The notes under the pieces are model-generated. The model was not told the origin of the DNA, searched no databases, and worked only from the letters and a program-made list of their open reading frames with translations. Of a stretch of 64,000 nt of DNA, positions 1 to 7,970 are shown piece by piece. The position numbers were made by a program, and so were the translations under genes. The first letter of the stretch is position 1. Each line of letters begins with the position of its first letter. The stretch spans positions 62,001-126,000 of the forward strand of contig JARBUI010000002.1 in assembly GCA_029239755.1 (NCBI GenBank), in the 5' to 3' direction. The DNA is from Clostridia bacterium. Lineage in GTDB: Bacteria > Bacillota > Clostridia > Lachnospirales > Cellulosilyticaceae.

Positions 1-147
1 TGCATACTAAAGAAGAAGCCTTCCCTCAAACATAATACTAAGTTCTCCGTATAATTCTGCTCCAGTTATAAAGTAAATTTTTTAGGCTCTCCCTAAATTC
101 TTTGAATATCTTTCGTATGATTATCAGCTATATTCGTACTCTATCAA
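1..147. other. Left edge, no gene assigned
   Basis: This is AT-rich DNA downstream of the Z1 ATPase gene. Short open frames on the minus strand are broken by stops within about 25 codons, and none has a ribosome site and start. I see no clear terminator for the restriction operon in it. Confidence 0.4.
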
Positions 148-2025
148 TTAAACGTTGTAATAAATAATATTGCCCGGAAGTTTAATATTGGGAATCCAAA
201 TCTTCTTACCATCCCAGCCTTTGTTTCCTGTTACTTTATACATAGTCAACACTACCTCATTAGGATAAGTATCACCAAGTTTTCTATCGTTTGGTGATAA
301 TAGAGTTCCCGTTCCTTTTGCTATGTCCCTATTTCTGCGGACGATTAACCTGCCTTGAGCTAAAGGATTTTCAGCAATGAATGTATTTATAAACCCTACA
401 AAAGCCGAAATACTCCAATCATCCATCTCAGAACTGGTTTGTTCTAATAACCGCATAATAAGCTTTAAGCTTACTAAATATGATTCTTCAGAAAATGCCA
501 CTAACAACTGATCAAGCAAATCTACATCTTTATTGATAGGATAAAAAGGAAAATAGTTTACACCTCCTGAAAATACGTCAACTGATTTTTTATCAAGTAC
601 GTTTTTTCGTGTTGGCTTTAATCCTGTAGGATAATAAATCTTGATATCACAATTTTTGCTTTGTTTTTTAATCTGAGCTATTATACTATTGTTTGTTGTA
701 TTAATATCCGAAAATAGTTTATAAAGTATCGGAGGCATAAACACACGCATTAAAGCATGGTCTCTGTCATAACCAAACATACGGGCGTGCTGCCACATTG
801 TATCAGCTTGAGGATTTTTTGCAACTCTGCAGTAATAAATTGTCTGCAGTTGTGGGAACGTGACCCCCCTCCCTAGACTGTTTCCTCCAATTATAATATT
901 TATATCATTTTCATATTTAACATTTTCATCGTAAGGAGTAAATGAATTAATTACTAAAACCTTCACCATATCATTTTCAAGCTGATTACATATGAAAGCA
1001 AATATATTGTTAAAAGGTTGAATATTTGTCTTTGTTGCTTTAAGATTTTCATACACAAGTCTAAAAGCATCAGCTGTTTCTGGTTCCTCATATGTTATAG
1101 AAATTTCATTAAGATAATCCCCAATTTTTTCAGCAAACTTACTATGCTGATCAGTACGAACACTAGGATGAATTAAAAAATTAGAAACTTTTCCTCCTTC
1201 TAAAAAAATGTGCGCAGATGTTATCAAATGCATCATAAGTGCATTTTTTAATCCATTCTCTGGAAATTCATCATCTATTAATAGTTCATCTGCCTCATCA
1301 TTGTCTGTAAAAATAAGGTATGGAGTTTGTTCATTACCAAAGAAAAAGTTCCCACCCAAGTATCCTTGACCGGGTTCAAAGTAATATGTAAAATACGGTT
1401 TCCATCCGCTTTGAGCAGTCTGAAGCAGAATAGCTTGAGGAGTACCCGTGACTTGCATATATATACTACTAGAAGTCGTCCGTTTAATTTCATCCAATAA
1501 CTTATTTATAGTGCTTCGCTTTTTTTGATTTACCATTGTATTTAAACTGGCAGCGTCTGCTTCATCATCCACAATGAATAAGGGATTACCCGCACAAAAA
1601 TTAGTTGAAGATATGTTATTTTTCCATTGTTTTAGTATCCTGCCATTTTTCTTTAATACAACAACTACAGGTTTTCGCAAGTTATTATTCACAAAAGATA
1701 AGTAATCATTTTCATCGCAAATGCAAAACTCACTTAGATCTTTCTGAGCTCTTCTAAAAGTCTGCTGTTGTAGCAAAATATTATCCGTTGTTAATAATAG
1801 AAAAATGCCGAATCCTTCATCAGCTGCAGCACTCATAAGACCAAACATATGACTGGTTTTACCACTTTGAACGTCCCCAACTAAAAGACTAACAACGTGA
1901 TCTTTAAAAGTAAAATTAGAAACATACTCTGGTATAATATCTTTTACAGTTTTATTTATTGCATCTGCAAGCTGCTGATTACCTCGTTTAACTATTCTAT
2001 CCAAATAACAGTTTAAATAATTCAT
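148..2025 (-). CDS. Z1-domain ATPase of a restriction system
   Basis: Probable ATP-driven motor or helicase-like subunit of the restriction-modification operon. From the ATG at 2025 the protein has about 625 residues. A Walker A motif GDVQSGKT lies near residues 50-57, a Walker B-type DDEAD at about 153-157, and a helicase-like segment (GGNSLGRGVTFPQL, then QHARMFGYDR) in the second half; this is the layout of the Z1 family found beside methyltransferases. The start is chosen because it follows a GGGGTG ribosome site and gives a 4-bp ATGA overlap with the upstream nuclease gene; an earlier in-frame start at 2052 would overlap further. Translational coupling to the nuclease is inferred. The family assignment is firm, the exact biochemical role is not. 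Confidence 0.85.
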   Translation of the reverse strand: MNYLNCYLDRIVKRGNQQLADAINKTVKDIIPEYVSNFTFKDHVVSLLVGDVQSGKTSHMFGLMSAAADEGFGIFLLLTTDNILLQQQTFRRAQKDLSEFCICDENDYLSFVNNNLRKPVVVVLKKNGRILKQWKNNISSTNFCAGNPLFIVDDEADAASLNTMVNQKKRSTINKLLDEIKRTTSSSIYMQVTGTPQAILLQTAQSGWKPYFTYYFEPGQGYLGGNFFFGNEQTPYLIFTDNDEADELLIDDEFPENGLKNALMMHLITSAHIFLEGGKVSNFLIHPSVRTDQHSKFAEKIGDYLNEISITYEEPETADAFRLVYENLKATKTNIQPFNNIFAFICNQLENDMVKVLVINSFTPYDENVKYENDINIIIGGNSLGRGVTFPQLQTIYYCRVAKNPQADTMWQHARMFGYDRDHALMRVFMPPILYKLFSDINTTNNSIIAQIKKQSKNCDIKIYYPTGLKPTRKNVLDKKSVDVFSGGVNYFPFYPINKDVDLLDQLLVAFSEESYLVSLKLIMRLLEQTSSEMDDWSISAFVGFINTFIAENPLAQGRLIVRRNRDIAKGTGTLLSPNDRKLGDTYPNEVVLTMYKVTGNKGWDGKKIWIPNIKLPGNIIYYNV

Positions 2026-3080
2026 TTTGTCACCCCAAAATCCAAATACCATAAGTTAGGTATTGTTGTTTTTGTAAAAGTGAATGTATCACGTCCATAT
2101 CGTCTCAGAGTTTCCTGTGTTACAGGTTCTCCAACAGATAGTGCCCCTGCATTTTCCAATCTCCCCTTTAGCCATTTTCCCAATATTTTAAGATCACTCT
2201 CAGACCGAAAATTTTTACTGTAGTCTCCACTGATTTTACACTTAAATTTCCACCCATCATCTGTAATTACATCAAATAATGCTTCATCTGTCTTACTTTT
2301 GGGATAATGCATTTGATCTGTTATAGGCTTTGGTACAATCAACTCAACTTCATACCAATGGCGTGGCTTAACAAGTCCGTTTTTACCAACACGTCCTCGC
2401 CCGAAAAATGCATTGAGATTGCTCTGAGGAGATACTTCTGCACCTTTAATTGGAATATTAAAACATATCTCCGTTTGACTTGAAAGACATTGAGCCAATA
2501 CTTTCGTATCAACTTTTTCAACATGTTCATGATTCTCAAGCAAAGGATTTTCTTTCTTAAATTGATCAATATCTAAAGCTGCAATATTTTCAGTTGACGT
2601 ACGGTTAAGCTCATGAATAAACTTCTGCATTTGCTGTGCGTAATCTGCATCATCTATTAAAACTGAGGCTTCATATGTCCTGCTGTTACTTTCCACAATA
2701 CTACTCAAATTGTTTGAACCAATTATACCCGCAAAAGATCCTTTAGCATCTCCATAAGAATACATTTTTCCGTGGAAACGAAAAGGAGTTACCAGTCGAA
2801 CTTCCCCACATCCATTAGCCATAAGAAAATTGTTGAGGTCAATCGCAGTTTTGTATTCAACCGCTGTAAACTTATCCAGATAATGCATACCAATGGTAAG
2901 ATTCATTCTTTCAATGTTATTCAATTCAACAGCTTTTTTTAGCTCTATTAGTGCCTCTGATGTTATATAACCAACAGCAATATCTAATTGGCTTGTACGC
3001 GGAAGCAGAGAATAAAAAGCATCAGAAAATCTTGACATTTTCGTTCGCATCGGCGGATAGTTTGAGAATAATAGTTCCAT
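2022..3080 (-). CDS. NgoFVII-like restriction endonuclease, PLD fold
   Basis: Predicted restriction nuclease of 352 residues. A single phospholipase-D-type motif is visible: FHGKMYSYG with H103 and K105, followed by GSNNLS at about 121-126. This HxK...GSxN arrangement is that of the NgoFVII type II enzymes and relatives, which dimerise to build the active site. The C-terminal third, with a KPRHWYEVELIVPK segment, resembles the DNA-recognition part of that family. The gene sits 12 bp after the C5-methyltransferase and overlaps the Z1 ATPase gene by 4 bp, so the three are surely co-transcribed. The recognition sequence cannot be read from the protein. Confidence 0.82.
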   Translation of the reverse strand: MELLFSNYPPMRTKMSRFSDAFYSLLPRTSQLDIAVGYITSEALIELKKAVELNNIERMNLTIGMHYLDKFTAVEYKTAIDLNNFLMANGCGEVRLVTPFRFHGKMYSYGDAKGSFAGIIGSNNLSSIVESNSRTYEASVLIDDADYAQQMQKFIHELNRTSTENIAALDIDQFKKENPLLENHEHVEKVDTKVLAQCLSSQTEICFNIPIKGAEVSPQSNLNAFFGRGRVGKNGLVKPRHWYEVELIVPKPITDQMHYPKSKTDEALFDVITDDGWKFKCKISGDYSKNFRSESDLKILGKWLKGRLENAGALSVGEPVTQETLRRYGRDTFTFTKTTIPNLWYLDFGVTK

Positions 3081-3092
3081 ACTGACATCTCC

Positions 3093-4202
3093 TTATACCA
3101 TTTCTTTTGTAACAAAATCCAAACGTTCTTTCACTGACAGCTTAGATAATTTTTCATAGACTTCGTATAAATCAACTTTTTCATAATCACCAGTAAATAA
3201 AGGCTTCAATCTTCTGGCAACTACCCTAACTCCCTCTGGCGGAACTGCATTGCCAATCTGTCTGCGAACTTCTGCAATGCTCCCTATGAATTTAAAATCA
3301 TCTGGAAAAGATTGAAGACGAGCCCTCTCTCTATTCGTTAAAGGTCTAGGCTCTGGATAGTGATAACCCCATGTACCGCCACCTCCTGCGGCAATTATTG
3401 TTTTAGCTGGTTCGTCCAATTTAATTCTTCTATATACATGACTAATCATTCCTTTTACGTAAAGCGGATGATCTTTAGGGATATCTGTAAAATTTCCGCC
3501 CTCTGGTATTAACTCCAGCATTCTTTTTGTTTTATCCATACAATTAATGTGCTCATTATTATATTTTACATTTTTAACTCCTTGTAAGGCTTCTCCTGCA
3601 GTTACATATGGAAGCGATGTATTGGGTCCATGTGTTGGCTTGGGATGAATAAAATTAAATCCTGTATCTATTCGCACCCCTACAATTAATAATCGTTCCC
3701 TGAATTGTGGAACTCCATATTCAGCAAAATTGTATAGATGTGGTTTTACAACATACCCAGGTGCAATACTTTCAAAATCTTTAATAATGGTTTCAATGGC
3801 TTTTCTTTTGTTTGCAGTTAAGAGTCCCTTTACGTTTTCGGCAACAAACGCCTTAGGTCGCTTTGCATCAACAAATTCAAGAAAATGTCGATATAATCCT
3901 CCTCTTTTACCACTTAAGCCCGGCTGTTTCCAAATTATCGAAAAATCCTGACACGGAAAACCGCCCAATATTATATCACCATCAGGGATAGTCTTGTCGT
4001 CGTATGGGTTTATTTCAGTTATATCTCCAAAGCGAATTACATCACCAAAGTGCTCTTTGAATGATGCAACAGCCCATTCTGAAAAGTCATTTGCCCATAT
4101 AGTATTATAGCCTTCTAAATGAAAGCCCAAGTCCAAACCTCCGCATCCTGAGAAAACGGACACGACGTTCGGCGAATAATTTTGTTTAATTTCGGTTTTC
4201 AT
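3093..4202 (-). CDS. DNA (cytosine-5) methyltransferase
   Basis: Modification enzyme of the restriction system, 369 residues, a complete family member. Conserved blocks appear in order: motif I FSGCGGLDLGF (17-27), motif IV GGFPCQDFS with catalytic C84, motif VI AENVKG (about 121-126), motif VIII YGVPQFRERL, and the closing IGNAVPPEGV block. The variable target-recognition region lies between motifs VIII and IX and is short, so a single target is expected. A GAGGAG ribosome site precedes the ATG by 8 bases. It lies between the XRE regulator and the nuclease, the usual order for protecting the host before cutting. Target sequence unknown. Confidence 0.95.
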   Translation of the reverse strand: MKTEIKQNYSPNVVSVFSGCGGLDLGFHLEGYNTIWANDFSEWAVASFKEHFGDVIRFGDITEINPYDDKTIPDGDIILGGFPCQDFSIIWKQPGLSGKRGGLYRHFLEFVDAKRPKAFVAENVKGLLTANKRKAIETIIKDFESIAPGYVVKPHLYNFAEYGVPQFRERLLIVGVRIDTGFNFIHPKPTHGPNTSLPYVTAGEALQGVKNVKYNNEHINCMDKTKRMLELIPEGGNFTDIPKDHPLYVKGMISHVYRRIKLDEPAKTIIAAGGGGTWGYHYPEPRPLTNRERARLQSFPDDFKFIGSIAEVRRQIGNAVPPEGVRVVARRLKPLFTGDYEKVDLYEVYEKLSKLSVKERLDFVTKEMV

Positions 4203-4278
4203 AGTAATAACTCCTCTTTAGTTCTAGATTAGCCTCGGATTATATTTTAATTGCATTATTAATATAATTAGGCAATTA

Positions 4279-4482
4279 TTATTTATTGCGGACAAGTAGT
4301 TCATTAACGTCACAGTCAAATAGGAAACAAATTTTCTCTATCGTATCAAAGTCAATACGAGTAGCCTTGTCATTGTACAGGTTGGAAATAGTATTCCTCG
4401 ACAAGCCTGTTTTTTCATGAACATCTTTTATTTTATACCGATTTTTTCCCATCAAAGTTGATAGGTTACTCTTTATAGTCAA
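4279..4482 (-). CDS. XRE-family regulator (controller-protein-like)
   Basis: Small Cro/C1-type helix-turn-helix protein of about 67 residues and first gene of the restriction operon. The HTH reads DVHEKTGLSRNTISNLYN, the standard XRE pattern, followed by DFDTIEKICFLFDCDVNELL. A TTG start at 4482 is preferred because GAGGTG precedes it by six bases; an in-frame GTG lies three codons upstream. By analogy with C proteins of type II systems it probably times methyltransferase and nuclease expression; this is inference. A TATAAT box lies about 35 bases upstream. Confidence 0.8.
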   Translation of the reverse strand: MTIKSNLSTLMGKNRYKIKDVHEKTGLSRNTISNLYNDKATRIDFDTIEKICFLFDCDVNELLVRNK

Positions 4483-4514
4483 ATCCGTCACCTCGTATAT
4501 CCTAAATTCAGTTC

Positions 4515-4520
4515 ATTATA
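4515..4520 (-). promoter_or_regulatory. Putative -10 box for the restriction operon
   Basis: A consensus TATAAT on the minus strand, about 32 bases before the regulator start. No good -35 is visible at 16-18 bases. The hexamer AGTATA occurs both at the -10 region and about 25 bases upstream, and could be an operator half-site pair for the regulator. Confidence 0.4.
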
Positions 4521-4539
4521 CTACAAATATTAATCACCG

Positions 4540-5361
4540 TATACTAGATTTTGTGCATAAAAATTAAAAGCAACTTTATTAATAATTTAATTTCCCCCTT
4601 ATGCTGTGCGAATCACAAGCATATCTGAAAATTTATAGAAAGCTATTTTCTAGCTAATACCATACTTTTTAACTTCTCATTTATCCTTTTAAAATAATGT
4701 TTACAATATAAAAAAAGTTTGGGATATACGTTCTCTCACTAACTGCCTTTTCTGCGACCTATTTGTTCATTGTTCTCATTGTAATCCTTCATAAACTTAT
4801 GAACCTCCCGCACTTTTCATAAATCATGACTCTTATTTTCTTTCACACAACAGGAATTAGCGCTCACCCAAATGAATACATCCCACAAACCGCACATATC
4901 GCTCCAATATATTTGCAGCCTCTGTTCTTATTTACCTTTCATCCGTGTTGCCTTAATTCTTCTGTACGCCTCACTGGATTATACTCATACATGATTACTT
5001 TACTCTTCCTGCTGTTTCATCTAAATTATCATTTGAGTATTTAGTACGTTAAATCTCCTAAAAAATTTTTTATTACTTTTGCTCCATACGTACTAACAAT
5101 TATCAAGATACCCCCAGCTACATATCATTGTTTATCTGTTCCTCTCGCTAAGTTTCGACTAAAAAAATATCTTGTATATTTTTGATTGACTTGCAGTAGG
5201 GCGTGAGCCCCCCCTATCCCCCATACTCCCCCTCATAGCTTTATTCGCATCAAAAGATTACCGAGTTTAGATACCCATTTTAGGGACTCTATAGACATTG
5301 ATTTTGCGTACTAACCTATGGTGTCCCTAATATCACGGTTTTAGGGACGATATGTATAAAT
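4540..5361. other. Gene-poor island segment
   Basis: About 820 bases without a convincing gene. An open frame on the plus strand (4826-5044) has no ribosome site and an implausible composition. The minus strand is broken by stops at the random rate. No tRNA, repeat array or insertion-sequence end was recognised. Confidence 0.5.
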
Positions 5362-5407
5362 AAAAAAAGAGGATACCCATAGTCTTGCGATAACTACGGA
5401 TACCCTC
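5362..5407 (-). terminator. Rho-independent terminator after the small-terminase-like gene
   Basis: On the minus strand a 15-pair stem (5407-5393 with 5383-5369, three G-U pairs, nine-base loop) is followed by seven T. It ends the gene at 5433-5855. Confidence 0.8.
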
Positions 5408-5432
5408 ACTATTCAGTACTGCTTTTAACTTA

Positions 5433-5855
5433 CTAAATATCCTCGCCTAATAAATCGCGGTATTCCTCGTCTAAATCCTCTATAGTCCGCTCTCTAATCT
5501 CTACGCTCTCCTCTACTACCTGTTTGAGCTTACCTTGATTCTTGAGGAATAAATCAAGAGCCTTAAGTTTGTCGTGAGTTTTACCATTTACAATAATGCC
5601 TCTTATCTGATTATAAGCCTCGGAGATAAAGGCTCTTTGTACTTGCTCTGCTCTCTCCTCCATATGGTCTATAAAATGGTCATTATCTGTACGCCATAGA
5701 TAAAGCGTCTTTGTATCTACATCTATTTCCTCTGCTATCTGCTCGTAAGTAAGACCATTCACATCACGAGAGACGATTAGCTCCACGGCTTTTCTCTGTC
5801 TCATATCGAGCATATCACGGGGATTGACTTTCTTTGGTCTGCCTCGTTTAGCCAC
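5433..5855 (-). CDS. Small-terminase-like HTH protein (phBC6A51-type)
   Basis: About 140 residues. It begins MAKRGRPKK, a basic AT-hook-like tail, then a helix-turn-helix (LTYEQIAEEIDVDTKTLYLWR, about 37-57), then a helical stretch and an acidic end (ERTIEDLDEEYRDLLGEDI). This is the shape of phage terminase small subunits and the phBC6A51 HTH family. The GTG at 5855 is chosen because GGGGG lies eight bases upstream; a TTG two codons earlier is too close. No large terminase subunit or other phage structural gene is nearby, so it is orphaned here. It may bind the repeat-rich DNA just upstream. It could instead be a transcriptional regulator. Confidence 0.6.
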   Translation of the reverse strand: MAKRGRPKKVNPRDMLDMRQRKAVELIVSRDVNGLTYEQIAEEIDVDTKTLYLWRTDNDHFIDHMEERAEQVQRAFISEAYNQIRGIIVNGKTHDKLKALDLFLKNQGKLKQVVEESVEIRERTIEDLDEEYRDLLGEDI

Positions 5856-6038
5856 TAACAAAACCCCCTCTATGAATTATTTTTCTCGGCATGTACGTCG
5901 GGCATTTCGCGGAATTTATCTTAATCACATATCAAGCATTCAGCGAGCCTCAGCGTGGGGGCATGACACTCGAAATGGAGCCGTTTGGAGCTCTCTATAG
6001 CTTATCGCTACCTATCGCTTTTTACTCCTAATTTACGG

Positions 6039-6420
6039 CTATTTATTAACGCCCGATACGTCTTATTTAATGAGTAATTCTACGGCTATATACTACGTAT
6101 ATCTAACGCTTTATTTAACGTCTATTTAACGGTCTGATTTAGCACTTTATTATCGCTATATTACCGTAATATTTAACGTCCTATTTAACGATATCACGCT
6201 CTATAGTCGTACAATAATTCCCTAATTAAACGCTCCTACGTACTGCGCTATACTAACGCTATCTAATCGTTATTTAATACGGTATTTACTGTTATTAAAT
6301 AGATTAGAGTGTTATTATTTATAAGCGTAATAATTACCCTCTTGATTTATCAAAGGGTATATTACGGCTTAACTCTTATATCTAACTAAGATCTTTTATC
6401 TTTAATACGTTTATCTAACG
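6039..6420. repeat. Iteron-like TATTTAACG repeat cluster
   Basis: Four exact copies of TATTTAACG occur in 80 bases (starting near 6112, 6123, 6170 and 6182), with degenerate copies such as TTATTAACG, TATCTAACG, ACTAACG and TATTTAATACG spread from 6042 to 6420. All are in the same orientation. Spacings within the close pairs are about 11-12 bases, near one helical turn. Such arrays serve as protein-binding sites at replication origins, packaging sites or operators. Which applies is not decided by the sequence. Confidence 0.5.
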
Positions 6421-6576
6421 TTTTAAGCTCTATCCCTTATCCCTTACACTTATAAGACGCACAAGGGCTTTAAAAGACAAGTATTTTATAGATGTAATTT
6501 TAACCATACCCTTAAAGCCTTGATACTGTTAGGTTTTCATAAAACGACTCTACTTGTACCTTTTTCCGAGCAAACC

Positions 6577-6622
6577 TGTAAATTACTCACCTTTGGTATA
6601 AAAATTAGCGTGTAAATTACTC
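6577..6622. repeat. 12-bp direct repeat
   Basis: TGTAAATTACTC occurs at 6577-6588 and again at 6611-6622, 34 bases apart start to start. The copies lie between the repeat cluster and the terminator of the GHKL operon. A paired operator is possible; no protein can be assigned. Confidence 0.4.
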
Positions 6623-6635
6623 TCCAACGCAGAAA

Positions 6636-6661
6636 TTCCCACAATCCTAAGCCTGTGGGAA
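6636..6661 (-). terminator. Possible terminator of the GHKL operon
   Basis: Perfect 8-bp stem TTCCCACA / TGTGGGAA with a ten-base loop, followed on the minus strand by a weak T run (TTTCT). It lies 67 bases after the stop of the small membrane peptide. Confidence 0.45.
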
Positions 6662-6728
6662 CATAAATCATACTTTTCTATTTTCACCATAATTTCAACA
6701 TGTATGGAGATGCTAACAGAAATATATA

Positions 6729-6878
6729 TTAGCCTTTACTTTTGTTTTTAATTGTATCTATTATAATTGGGGCTGCCACCATAACAGCTAAAGTGCCTAT
6801 CTGTTTGATGATCTTACCAATCACATTACAAACTTTAACATACTTATAATTATTCTCATCTTTTTTTTCTTTATCCAC
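6729..6878 (-). CDS. 49-residue single-pass membrane peptide
   Basis: Unrecognised small protein. Using the GTG at 6878, eight bases after a GGAGG ribosome site, it is 49 residues: a charged N-terminus (DKEKKDENNYKY), one hydrophobic helix (IGTLAVMVAAPIIIDTI, about 27-43) and a basic tail (KNKSKG). An open frame extends further upstream, but that would overlap the preceding gene and lacks a ribosome site. The gene follows the 320-residue gene by 13 bases and is the last of the operon. A membrane-acting effector partner of the upstream proteins is a reasonable guess; nothing in the sequence proves it. Confidence 0.6.
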   Translation of the reverse strand: MDKEKKDENNYKYVKVCNVIGKIIKQIGTLAVMVAAPIIIDTIKNKSKG

Positions 6879-6891
6879 AATGAACGCCTCC

Positions 6892-7854
6892 TTACAAAAT
6901 TTCCTCTCCAGTAAACTCCATTTCAATATTTTTAAGAGAATCAAAAGTTCTATATTCTTTTATCGTATCTATAGCATCTTTATATATATTAAAAGTAAAA
7001 GCATCTTTTTCGCCAAGCCACTTATTTATTTCTCTTTCAATAAATAAATTATTAATATCTACTTTTATTAGTGTATCCGTTATATCTTTGATATTAATAT
7101 GTTCTCCTAATAAATCAAAGGCCATTATTTGATAGTAAGTAGCTTCTAAAATTACCTGCATATTTTTTTGCACTATAACTGCGTGAGCATTCATCTTCTC
7201 GAAATCCAAAGCTCCTATTAATGAATAAATTAATTTTATAAACTCCGTTTTTGGTACCTCTTGGAATTCACTAAAATACCCAAGTGTTTCATTAATTATT
7301 TTTCTTCTTCCTTGGTTCAAGTCGTTGATTGCACTACTTAAAAGTTGTTGTCTTGCATTTTCATTCTTAACTAAAAATGCTTGCTGTATAGTATCTTGAG
7401 CCCCTTCAATTATACTAATCCTATCATTATGTTGTCCCTTTAAGATCAATTCAACTTTTTTATCAACTTGCTCTAATTGTTCAGAAAACTCCTGGAGTTT
7501 ATTTTGCAATAACATATCATTAAATATAGGGTATGTTTCTTTAGGCATGGGAACTAAACGGGCTTGTTTTCTAATCCTTCCTTGTGCATCTTTTAAAGAT
7601 GGCAAAATTTTACCATCTTTATCTGCCCATAAGGATAATCCCTCTCCAGTAACTTCAAATACAGCTTTATACTCTTGTTTGCTTGTCAATTGTTTCTTCA
7701 TTTGTTGTATCTGTGGTAGATAAGATACCACCTCGAGAATCCTGCCTCTTCGCTCTTTAAATGTTTGTGTATACCTTTTTTCAATATCTTGAGTATTAAT
7801 GTTTCTTATAACTGGCTTATAATCTGCTTTTATTACTTGTATTTCTTCATCCAC
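6892..7854 (-). CDS. Uncharacterised 320-residue helical protein
   Basis: No family recognised. The protein is largely helical. An N-terminal region (1-115) includes a short strand-rich stretch EYKAVFEVTGEGLSLWADKDG; it is followed by a coiled-coil-like segment (about 118-150, LQNKLQEFSEQLEQVDKKVEL) and a long helical C-terminal half. No Walker, nuclease or signal motifs are seen and there are no membrane segments. The GTG start at 7854 follows AGGGAG by nine bases. It lies 116 bases after the GHKL-nuclease gene and 13 bases before the membrane peptide. The arrangement suggests an adaptor or sensor linking the ATPase to the membrane peptide, which is inference. Confidence 0.7.
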   Translation of the reverse strand: MDEEIQVIKADYKPVIRNINTQDIEKRYTQTFKERRGRILEVVSYLPQIQQMKKQLTSKQEYKAVFEVTGEGLSLWADKDGKILPSLKDAQGRIRKQARLVPMPKETYPIFNDMLLQNKLQEFSEQLEQVDKKVELILKGQHNDRISIIEGAQDTIQQAFLVKNENARQQLLSSAINDLNQGRRKIINETLGYFSEFQEVPKTEFIKLIYSLIGALDFEKMNAHAVIVQKNMQVILEATYYQIMAFDLLGEHINIKDITDTLIKVDINNLFIEREINKWLGEKDAFTFNIYKDAIDTIKEYRTFDSLKNIEMEFTGEEIL

Positions 7855-7970
7855 TGTATCTTGCTCCCTAAACTATGTCTATTTGTCTAATAAAAAGAGG
7901 CTATAATTGACTCAGATATAATTACAAGAAAATCTCACTTCAAATAAATATATATCCCTTAAATATATGT

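Larger units (their letters stand above)
5880..6635. other. Non-coding AT-rich segment with repeats
   Basis: About 750 bases with no supportable gene on either strand. It is unusual in being AT-rich yet full of TAACG, TACGG and ATCGCT words, and it contains the TATTTAACG repeat cluster listed separately. It lies directly upstream of the small-terminase-like gene. Confidence 0.55.

Noticed and set aside
4826..5044. 72-codon plus-strand frame in the island spacer
   Set aside because: No ribosome site, His/Leu/Thr-rich chance composition, no neighbour in the same direction.
4560..5050. Possible decayed gene on the minus strand
   Set aside because: Stops occur at about the random rate in every frame and no family pattern could be read.
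5433..5855. Intact prophage
   Set aside because: Only a small-terminase-like gene is present; there are no capsid, portal, tail or lysis genes in the window.
6039..6420. CRISPR array
   Set aside because: Repeats are only 9 bases with irregular spacing and no unique spacers; no cas genes are in the window.
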